NCBI RefSeq assembly: GCF_001552635.1
Contig: NZ_BCRO01000108.1
Location: 1-41,099 of the forward strand
Length of the DNA stretch: 41,099 bases
Reading direction: 5' to 3'
From: Actinomadura hibisca NBRC 15177
GTDB lineage: Bacteria; Actinomycetota; Actinomycetes; Streptosporangiales; Streptosporangiaceae
Every line of letters begins with the position of its first letter. The stretch's first letter is position 1. The position numbers and the translations under genes are program-made. Positions 26,100 through 32,857 of the stretch are shown one piece after another. The notes below the pieces were generated by a model, which was not told the origin of the DNA, ran no database searches, and saw only the letters and a program-made list of their open reading frames with translations.

Positions 26100-27584
26100 T
26101 CACAGGGCCGCGTGCACCTCCCTGGCGACGCGTTCGCCCGAGCGCACCGCGCCGTCCATGTAGCCCGTCCAGAAGTCCGACGTCTCGGTCCCGGCCCAGT
26201 GCACCGGGCCGCACGGGGCGCGCAGCGCCGTCCCGAAGTCGCTCAGCACGCCGGGCGGCGCGATCCCGACCGGGCCGCCGCCGCTCCACACCTCGTTGTC
26301 CCAGCGCTGGAACGCCGTGCGCACCGGGGACAGGGCCTTGCTCCCGAACAGCTTGCCGAACGCGTCCAGCCCCGCCGCCCGCACCTGCTCGGGCGGGGCC
26401 GCGTCCAGCCGCCGGATGTTGGTCTGGTTGAGGAAGCCCATCAGGATGCCGCGCGAGCCGTCGGCCGGGCTGTTGTCGAAGGTCGCGTCGATCGCGCCGC
26501 TGTCGGACACCGCCTGCCCGGTCAGCCCGTCGGCCCGCCAGAACGGCGTCTCGTAGACGGCCACGAACTTGGCGATCGACCCCATCGGGTAGCGCTGCAT
26601 GAGCTGGGCGCGGCTCGCGGGCAGTCCCGGCGTGAACTCGATCTTCCCGGCGATCGCGGGGGACATCGCGACCACCACGCGCCTGGCCGTCACCGTGATC
26701 CCGTCGGCGGTGACCGTCACGCCGCCGTCGCCGGTGACGACGCTGCGCACCGGCGCGTTGTAGCGCACACGGTCGCCCAGCCTGGCCGCCAGCCGGATCG
26801 GCACCTGCTCGGAACCGCCGGCGAACCGCGTCTCCTGCGCGCCGCCCTTGGTGTTGATGAGCCGGTCCACGTTGCCGGGGCTGCCCGCGTTGCCCGCCGC
26901 CGCGATGTAGTGCAGCACGTACAGCAGCGACACGTCGCGCGAGCGCACCGACAGGGTGGAGCTGACGAAGGCGTCCATCAGGAACCGCGCCCCGCTGCTC
27001 AGCGAGTGCGTGCGCGACCAGGTGTGGAAGGTCTGGGAGTCCCACTCCTCGGCCTTGGCCGCCTTCCACGGCTCGCCGACCGGCACCTCCTTGGCCATGC
27101 TGTTGAGCGAGGTCAGCGCGATCTGGAGGTCCACCACGCCCCAGTCGGGCGGGACCGCGCCGAGGATGCCGTCGGTGGCGTAGAGCGAGCGCTTGCCGTT
27201 GCGGTAGTAGACGTTCTTGCCGGCGTTGTGGGTCGGGAACGTCGCCACGCCCATGTCGGCGGTCAGGGCGGCGATGCGGTCCTGGGTGGGGCCGATGAAC
27301 TCCGCGCCGCCCTCGCTGGTGGTGCCGTCGCCGAGCGGCAGGCCGTACACCCGGCCGCCCGGCCGGTCGCGGGCCTCCAGGACGATCACCGAGCGCCCGG
27401 CGGCGACCAGGTCGCGGGCGGCGGTCAGGCCCGACAGGCCCGCGCCGACGACCACGACGTCGGCGCTCGCGGCGGCGGCGCGGCCCCGGGCGGAGGCGGC
27501 GGCCGGGGAGGCCGCCATGGCGGCGCCCGCCGCGGCGGTGAGGGCGCCGGTGCCCAGCAGACGGCGGCGGCTGACAGCGGTCAA
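26100..27584 (-). CDS. Flavin monoamine oxidase, Tat-exported
   Basis: The 494-residue protein starts with a twin-arginine signal (SRRRLLGTGALTAAAG, then an Ala-rich stretch to about residue 35), so it is probably exported folded with FAD. The dinucleotide-binding motif is VVVGAGLSGLTAARDLVAAG, followed by LEARDRPGGRVYG. The C-terminal FAD motif region reads HWAGTETSDFWTGYMDGAV. It belongs to the MAO/polyamine oxidase family and would deaminate an amine outside the membrane; the substrate is not evident. The start is TTG 27584 with AGGAGG five bases upstream. Confidence 0.9.
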   Translation of the reverse strand: MTAVSRRRLLGTGALTAAAGAAMAASPAAASARGRAAAASADVVVVGAGLSGLTAARDLVAAGRSVIVLEARDRPGGRVYGLPLGDGTTSEGGAEFIGPTQDRIAALTADMGVATFPTHNAGKNVYYRNGKRSLYATDGILGAVPPDWGVVDLQIALTSLNSMAKEVPVGEPWKAAKAEEWDSQTFHTWSRTHSLSSGARFLMDAFVSSTLSVRSRDVSLLYVLHYIAAAGNAGSPGNVDRLINTKGGAQETRFAGGSEQVPIRLAARLGDRVRYNAPVRSVVTGDGGVTVTADGITVTARRVVVAMSPAIAGKIEFTPGLPASRAQLMQRYPMGSIAKFVAVYETPFWRADGLTGQAVSDSGAIDATFDNSPADGSRGILMGFLNQTNIRRLDAAPPEQVRAAGLDAFGKLFGSKALSPVRTAFQRWDNEVWSGGGPVGIAPPGVLSDFGTALRAPCGPVHWAGTETSDFWTGYMDGAVRSGERVAREVHAAL

Positions 27585-27727
27585 GGGGTCCTCCTGGGGT
27601 CGGACGGCGGTCCGGGAGCGGGGGGCCTGATCACATGCGCGGACAACGTACGGGCGCGCCCCGGCGAAGTCGAGACTTCCTCATGTTCCGTGACCGCTCC
27701 GAGATCACCCGCCCCGCCGCGATGGGC

Positions 27728-27733
27728 TAGGGT
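27728..27733 (+). promoter_or_regulatory. -10-like TAGGGT for leaderless pepQ
   Basis: TAGGGT lies seven bases before ATG 27741, with no Shine-Dalgarno. It would drive pepQ-efp-nusB. Confidence 0.45.
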
Positions 27734-27740
27734 CCGGTCC

Positions 27741-28820
27741 ATGGGGGAGACACACGAAGCGCGCCGGGACCGCCTGGCCGCGCTGGTCGCCGACAACGGG
27801 GCCGACGCGCTGCTGGTCACGCGGCTGGTCAACGTCCGCTACCTGACCGGCCTGGACAGCTCCAACGCCGCACTGCTGGTGCGCGCCGACGGGCCCGCCG
27901 TGCTGGCCACCGACGCCCGCTACGGCGGCATGGCCGCCCAGGTCTGCCCCGAGCTGGAGGTGATCGTGGCCCGGCCCACCGCCGAGTCGCTGGTCACCCT
28001 GGCCGCCGACGCCGGCGTCGCCCGCCTCGGCTTCGAGGCCCACGACCTCACCGTCGAGAAGCACGCCGCGCTCGCCGCCATGGACGGCGGCATCGCCTTC
28101 ATGCCGCTCGGCCATCCCGTGGAGGAACTGCGCCGGGTCAAGGACGAGCACGAGATCACGCTGCTGGCCGAGGCGTGCGCGATCACCGACCGCGCCTTCG
28201 ACGCCGTGCTGCCCACCCTGCGCCCCGGCCTCACCGAACGCGAGATCGCCGTCGCGCTGGAGCGCCACATGGTCGACTTCGGCGCCGAGGGCGTCGCGTT
28301 CGCGTCGATCGTCGCCTCCGGCCCCAACGGCGCGATCCCGCACCACCACCCCGGCGGGCGCGCCGTCGCCGCGGGCGACCTGGTCACCATGGACTTCGGC
28401 GCCCGCTACGGCGGCTACCACGCCGACATGACCCGCACCGTCGCGATCGGCGAGCCCGCCGCGTGGCAGCGCGAGATCTACGAGCTGGTGCGGCGCGCCC
28501 AGCAGGCCGCGATCGACGCCGCGGTCCCCGGCGCCGACACCGCCGCCGTGGACGCCGCCGCCCGCGACCTCATCAAGGCCGCCGGGCACGGCGACGACTT
28601 CCCCCACGGCCTCGGGCACGGCGTCGGCCTGGAGATCCACGAGGCTCCGCTCATGGGGTACGACAGGACCGGTAAGCTGAGGGACCGAGTTCCGATCACC
28701 GCCGAGCCGGGCGTCTACCTGACCGGCCGGGGCGGAGTGCGCATCGAGGACACCCTGGTGGTCCGCGCGGCCGGGCCGGAACTCCTCACCAAGACGACCA
28801 AGGAGCTGCTCGTCCTGTGA
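27741..28820 (+). CDS. pepQ: Xaa-Pro aminopeptidase/dipeptidase (M24 family)
   Basis: The 359-residue protein has a creatinase N-terminal domain (ALLVTRLVNVRYLTGLDSSN) and a pita-bread M24 catalytic domain. Metal ligands are visible in MDFGARYGGYHADMTRT (two Asp), HGLGHGVGLEIHE (His), ITAEPGVYL (Glu) and GVRIEDTLVV (Glu). It cleaves peptides with proline at position 2. The start is ATG 27741. It is followed after 28 bp by efp, the standard actinobacterial order pepQ-efp-nusB, which fits a housekeeping role. Confidence 0.93.
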   Translation: MGETHEARRDRLAALVADNGADALLVTRLVNVRYLTGLDSSNAALLVRADGPAVLATDARYGGMAAQVCPELEVIVARPTAESLVTLAADAGVARLGFEAHDLTVEKHAALAAMDGGIAFMPLGHPVEELRRVKDEHEITLLAEACAITDRAFDAVLPTLRPGLTEREIAVALERHMVDFGAEGVAFASIVASGPNGAIPHHHPGGRAVAAGDLVTMDFGARYGGYHADMTRTVAIGEPAAWQREIYELVRRAQQAAIDAAVPGADTAAVDAAARDLIKAAGHGDDFPHGLGHGVGLEIHEAPLMGYDRTGKLRDRVPITAEPGVYLTGRGGVRIEDTLVVRAAGPELLTKTTKELLVL

Positions 28821-28848
28821 CGGGCGGCTTCTCGACCGGGAGAAACAC

Positions 28849-29406
28849 GTGGCGACGACGAACGACCTGAAGAACGGCATGACGCTGAAGATCGAGGGCC
28901 AGCTCTGGACGGTCCTGGAGTTCCAGCACGTCAAGCCCGGCAAGGGCCCCGCCTTCGTCCGCACCAAGATCAAGAACGTGCTCTCCGGCAAGACCGTGGA
29001 CAAGACCTTCAACGCCGGCACCAAGGTGGAGATCGCCAGCGTCGACAAGCGCGACATGCAGTACCTCTACCGCGAGGGCGAGGACTTCGTGTTCATGGAC
29101 ACCGAGACCTACGACCAGCCGCACATCCCGGCCGCCGTCGTGGGCCGCGCCGCCGACTACATGCTGCCCGAGCAGAACGCGGTCATCGCCTTCAACGAGG
29201 AGAACCCCCTCTACGTCGAGCTGCCCGCCGCCGTCGTGCTCCAGATCACCGAGACCGAGCCGGGCCTGCAGGGCGACCGCTCCACCGGCGGCAGCAAGCC
29301 CGCCACCCTGGAGACCGGCGCGCAGATCCAGGTGCCGCTGTTCATCACCACCGGCGAGAAGGTCAAGGTCGACACCCGCTCCGGCGATTATCTCGGCCGC
29401 GCCTGA
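28849..29406 (+). CDS. efp: Elongation factor P
   Basis: The 185-residue protein has the three-domain EF-P length. The N-terminal KOW-like domain contains HVKPGKGPAFVRTK (27-40) with Lys32 at the tip, the residue that contacts the peptidyl-tRNA. The middle and C-terminal OB domains include ELPAAVVLQITETEPGLQGD and VPLFITTGEKVKVDTRSGDY. EF-P relieves ribosome stalling at polyproline, of which this proteome has many. No EpmA/EarP gene is seen nearby. The start is GTG 28849, and the stop overlaps the nusB ATG by one base. Confidence 0.97.
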   Translation: MATTNDLKNGMTLKIEGQLWTVLEFQHVKPGKGPAFVRTKIKNVLSGKTVDKTFNAGTKVEIASVDKRDMQYLYREGEDFVFMDTETYDQPHIPAAVVGRAADYMLPEQNAVIAFNEENPLYVELPAAVVLQITETEPGLQGDRSTGGSKPATLETGAQIQVPLFITTGEKVKVDTRSGDYLGRA

Positions 29407-29822
29407 TGAGCGCACGCACCAAGGCGCGCAAGCTCGCCCTGGACATCCTGTTCGCCGCCGAGCTGCGCGAGGAGCGGCCGACCGACGTGCTCGCCCAGCG
29501 CGGCCGGCCCAACCAGGACGAGCTCGCCGAGTTCGCCCACTCGGTGCGGATCGTGGAGGGCGTCCAGGAGCACGCCGAGCGCATCGACGAGCTGATCGCC
29601 ACCTACGCCACCGGCTGGACGCTGGAGCGCATGCCGGCGGTCGACCGCAACATCCTGCGGATGGGCGCGTTCGAGCTGCTGTGGGTGGACGACGTGCCCG
29701 ACGGCGTCGCGGTCACCGAGGCGGTCAAGCTGGCCACCGAGCTGTCCACCGACGAGTCGCCCCGGTTCGTCAACGGGCTGCTGGCCCGGCTCCAGCAGCT
29801 CAAGCCCTCCCTGTCGCTGTAG
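29406..29822 (+). CDS. nusB: Transcription antitermination protein NusB
   Basis: The 138-residue all-helical protein starts SARTKARKLALDILFAAELR and contains ERMPAVDRNILRMGAFELL and ESPRFVNGLLARL, the typical NusB core. It joins NusE on boxA RNA for rRNA operon antitermination. The ATG overlaps the efp stop (TGATG), indicating coupled translation. Confidence 0.95.
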   Translation: MSARTKARKLALDILFAAELREERPTDVLAQRGRPNQDELAEFAHSVRIVEGVQEHAERIDELIATYATGWTLERMPAVDRNILRMGAFELLWVDDVPDGVAVTEAVKLATELSTDESPRFVNGLLARLQQLKPSLSL

Positions 29823-29831
29823 TGCCGGGTC

Positions 29832-29837
29832 TAGGGT
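29832..29837 (+). promoter_or_regulatory. -10-like TAGGGT upstream of the methyltransferase-dinB pair
   Basis: TAGGGT lies nine bases before ATG 29847, close after the nusB stop at 29822. The ATG has at best a weak GGGACGGA upstream. Confidence 0.4.
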
Positions 29838-29846
29838 GGGACGGAC

Positions 29847-30653
29847 ATGAGCGGTGAGGTGAAGGGGGTGGCCGTGGCCGCCCAGCAAGCGGGCCGGCAG
29901 GCGGGCCAGCACGGCAGGCGGCAGCGCGGCAGCAGCAGGGTCCGCAGCGCGGTCCTGTGGGAGGCGCTGCGCACGGTCCTGGAGCGCATCGCGCCCGAGG
30001 ACGGGCCCGGCGACGTCGTCGACGTCGGCGGCGGCACCGGCGGCTTCGCCGTGCCGCTGGCCGAGCTCGGCCACCGGGTGACGGTGGTCGACTCCAGCCC
30101 CGACGCGCTGGCCGCGCTGGAGCGCCGCGCCGCCGAGTCCGGCGTCACCGTGCGCGCCGTCCAGGGCGACGCCGTCGACCTGCCCGACCTGCTCGGCGCC
30201 GACGCCGCCGACCTGGTGTTGTGCCACAGCGTGCTGGAGTACGTCGAGGACCCGGCGGCGGCCATGGTCGCGCTGACCGCCGCGGTCCGGCCCGGCGGCT
30301 CGGTCAGCCTGCTGGTCGCCGGGCAGATCGCCGCCGCGCTGCACCGCGCCGCCGGCGGGCACTTCGGCGACGCGCGGCGCGTGCTGGCCGACCCCGACGG
30401 GCGCTGGGGCGACCACGACCGCACGCCCCGGCGCTTCACCCGCGAGACGCTGACGGACCTGGCCACCGGCGCGGGCCTCGCCCCGCGCGAGCTGCACGGC
30501 GTGCGGATCTTCGCCGACCTGGTGCCGGGCGCGCTGGTGGACGCCGACGCCGACTCGGCCGAGGCGCTGATCGCGCTGGAGTCGGCCGCGGCCACCCACC
30601 CGGTGCTGCGCGAGCTGGCCACCCAGCTGCACCTGGTCGCCGACCGGCGGTGA
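29847..30653 (+). CDS. Class I SAM-dependent methyltransferase
   Basis: The 268-residue protein has motif I DVVDVGGGTGGFAVPLAELG, an acidic strand VTVVDSSPDAL, and VLCHSVLEYVEDPAAAM at motif IV/post-motif positions. This is the layout of UbiE/SmtA/CmoM-like small-molecule or tRNA methyltransferases. The first 35 residues are Gln/Arg/Gly-rich and probably disordered. It overlaps dinB by four bases (GTGA), a pairing that suggests shared transcription but not shared function. The substrate is unknown. Confidence 0.85.
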   Translation: MSGEVKGVAVAAQQAGRQAGQHGRRQRGSSRVRSAVLWEALRTVLERIAPEDGPGDVVDVGGGTGGFAVPLAELGHRVTVVDSSPDALAALERRAAESGVTVRAVQGDAVDLPDLLGADAADLVLCHSVLEYVEDPAAAMVALTAAVRPGGSVSLLVAGQIAAALHRAAGGHFGDARRVLADPDGRWGDHDRTPRRFTRETLTDLATGAGLAPRELHGVRIFADLVPGALVDADADSAEALIALESAAATHPVLRELATQLHLVADRR

Positions 30654-32008
30654 GCCGCAAGCAGCAGCTCCACCGGCCCGGCCCGCAGCCCGGTCCGCCG
30701 GCCGACGACACCGGCTGCCCGATCCTGCACGTCGACATGGACGCGTTCTTCGTCAGCGTCGAGCTGCTGGACCGCCCCGAACTGCGCGGCCGCCCCGTCC
30801 TGGTGGGCGGGGCGGGCCCGCGCGGGGTGGTGGCCGCCGCCTCCTACGAGGCCCGCGCCTACGGGGTGCACTCGGCGATGCCGATGACCCGCGCGCGGCG
30901 GCTCTGCCCGCGGGCGGTGGTGCTGCCCGGCGACCACGCCAAGTACCGGCGGGTGTCGGCGGCCGTCTTCGAGATCTTCCGCTCGGTCACCCCGCTGGTG
31001 GAGCCGCTGTCGCTGGACGAGGCGTTCCTCGACGTGGCGGGCGCGCGCCGTCTGTTCGGCAGCCCCGCCGCGATCGCCCAGCGCGTGCGCGCGCAGGTCC
31101 GCGAGCAGCAGGGCATCACCTGCTCGGTCGGGGTCGCCGCCAACAAGTTCGTCGCCAAGCTCGCCTCCACCCGCTGCAAGCCCGACGGGCTGCTGGTGGT
31201 GCCTGCCGACGGGATCACCGGCTTCCTGCACCCGCTGCCGGTCGGCGCGCTGTGGGGCGTCGGGGAGCGCACCGAGCAGACCCTGACGCGCCTCGGGCTG
31301 CGCACCGTGGGCCAGCTCGCCCAGACCCCGCTGGCCACCCTCCAGCGCGAGCTGGGCAACGCGCACGGCTCCCACCTGTACGAACTGTCGTGGGGCCGCG
31401 ACCCGCGCGAGGTCGTCCCGCACACCCCCGACAAGAGCATCGGCGCCGAGGAGACCTTCGACACCGACATCGCCGACCCCGAGGTGATCCGCCGCGAGCT
31501 GCTGCGGCTGGCCGAGAAGGTCGGGGCGCGGCTGCGCGCGGCCGGCGCCGCCGGGCGGACGGTGAGCGTCAAGCTGCGCGACGCCGAGTTCAGGACGATC
31601 ACCAGGGCGCGCACGCTGCCCGAGTCCACCGACCTCGCCCGTGTGATCTATGTCACAGCGTGCGAGCTGTACGAGGCGTCCGGGCTGGAACGGGTACGAC
31701 TCCGGCTGGTCGGGGTCCGCGTGGAGAACCTGGAGCCCGCCGGGAGCGCGCCGCGCCAGCTGGCCTTCGACGAGCCGGAGACCGGATGGCGCGAGGCCGA
31801 GCGGGCGATGGACCAGGTGGCGCACCGGTTCGGCGCCGGCACGGTCCGTCCGGCCGCGCTGGTCGGCCGGGACGACGCCGGGCGCACGCGCGGCACCGGC
31901 CGTTCGGCCGGCCGGGACGGCGGGCCGGAAACCGGGTCCGAAACCGGTCCCCGGAACCGGCATGACGGGCCCGTCAGCGGGGACAGGGACGATGAGACAA
32001 GGCGGTGA
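30650..32008 (+). CDS. dinB: DNA polymerase IV (Y-family)
   Basis: The 452-residue translesion polymerase has catalytic-metal motifs ILHVDMDAFFVSVELLD (25-41; Asp29) and PLSLDEAFLDV (119-129; Asp123, Glu124), plus SVGVAANKFVAKLAS. A little-finger domain follows with GRTVSVKLRDAEFRTITRAR. RQLAFDEPE may be the sliding-clamp motif. The last 40 or so residues are charged and disordered. The start GTG 30650 overlaps the stop of the methyltransferase gene. No SOS box was recognised upstream, consistent with its place as second gene in an operon. Confidence 0.95.
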   Translation: MSRKQQLHRPGPQPGPPADDTGCPILHVDMDAFFVSVELLDRPELRGRPVLVGGAGPRGVVAAASYEARAYGVHSAMPMTRARRLCPRAVVLPGDHAKYRRVSAAVFEIFRSVTPLVEPLSLDEAFLDVAGARRLFGSPAAIAQRVRAQVREQQGITCSVGVAANKFVAKLASTRCKPDGLLVVPADGITGFLHPLPVGALWGVGERTEQTLTRLGLRTVGQLAQTPLATLQRELGNAHGSHLYELSWGRDPREVVPHTPDKSIGAEETFDTDIADPEVIRRELLRLAEKVGARLRAAGAAGRTVSVKLRDAEFRTITRARTLPESTDLARVIYVTACELYEASGLERVRLRLVGVRVENLEPAGSAPRQLAFDEPETGWREAERAMDQVAHRFGAGTVRPAALVGRDDAGRTRGTGRSAGRDGGPETGSETGPRNRHDGPVSGDRDDETRR

Positions 32009-32142
32009 GATGACCGGCATGGGGTCCGCGGTTGGCCGTTCGCTTTCGTACGCTCGTCCGGCCTCGTATTCTGGGCATATCACCGTTGAGGTTCTCGTCC
32101 TGCACCGGATACCCCGTCGCGGGGCTGTCGTTGGGAGGCGCC

Positions 32143-32535
32143 GTGCCGCTCTCTGAGCACGAGCAGCGCATGCTCGAACAGATCGAGTCCGCGTTGTACG
32201 CCGAGGATCCGAAGTTCGCGCACGCGGTCCGCTCCACCAATCCGCAGGTGCACTACAAGCGCCGGATCGTCAAGGCCGCTCTGGGCTTCGTGGTGGGCGT
32301 CTGCGCGCTGATGGCCGGCCTCGTCATGAACGCCGGCACCGTCACCGTCGCCATCAGCGTGGCCGGCTTCCTGCTGATGGTGGCCTGCTGCGTGTGGGCG
32401 CTGACGAGCTGGAAGCGCATGACCGGCATCGGCGCCGAGCCGGCCGCCGGTCCGGCCCCGGGCGGCAGGCCCGCGCGCTCGGGGTTCATGGAGCGCATGG
32501 AGGACCGCTGGCGCCGCCGCACCGAGGGCGAGTGA
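32143..32535 (+). CDS. DUF3040 membrane protein
   Basis: The 130-residue protein begins PLSEHEQRMLEQIESALYAE and has DPKFAHAVR, the DUF3040 signature. Two transmembrane helices (about 42-62 and 67-89) follow, and a basic tail ends with MERMEDRWRRR. Its function is unknown; the gene is regularly found near the mra/dcw cluster of actinomycetes, as here. GTG 32143 has GGGAGG upstream, and a TATTCT hexamer near 32067 may be its -10. The longer frame from 32032 was rejected. Confidence 0.87.
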   Translation: MPLSEHEQRMLEQIESALYAEDPKFAHAVRSTNPQVHYKRRIVKAALGFVVGVCALMAGLVMNAGTVTVAISVAGFLLMVACCVWALTSWKRMTGIGAEPAAGPAPGGRPARSGFMERMEDRWRRRTEGE

Positions 32536-32582
32536 CCCCCGGCCGGCACGGGGCCCCGCCCCGAGCTTCGTGATCTTCTGAC

Positions 32583-32610
32583 CGCCCGCACGGCGCCGAC
32601 CGTGCGGGCG
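32583..32610. terminator. Hairpin between DUF3040 and the transglutaminase operon
   Basis: CGCCCGCAC (32583-32591) pairs with GTGCGGGCG (32602-32610) around a 10-base loop. No T-run follows on the plus strand. It sits between convergent genes and can serve both. Confidence 0.5.
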
Positions 32611-32640
32611 ATCATGCTTTGCGCCGGGCCGGCCCCCTTC

Positions 32641-32857
32641 CGGCGGGCCAGCGCTCAGCGGGCCAACGCCCGCCCTTCCCAGCGGGCCCGCGCCCTTTTC
32701 CCGCGCCCTTTTTCGGTGCCCTCCCGGCGGGCCCGCGCTCCTTGCGGCAGGTCAGCGTCGGCCGTGCTTTACGGTGGGTCAGCGCTCGGCGGGTCAGCGC
32801 TGGCCCTTTCCGGCGGACCGGCGTCCTTCTCCGCCGCCCTTCCGGCGGGTCAGCGTC
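32641..32857. repeat. Nine direct copies of a 15-bp repeat (CGGCGGGTCAGCGCT variants)
   Basis: Copies lie at 32641, 32656, 32680, 32725, 32745, 32772, 32787, 32811 and 32843, each 15 bp. They share GGCGGG(C/T)C(A/C)(A/G)CG with few changes, are all in one orientation, and are separated by CCCTTTC-like pyrimidine runs. The last copy contains the stop codon of the transglutaminase gene. The stretch 32536-32849 holds no gene. Confidence 0.65.
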
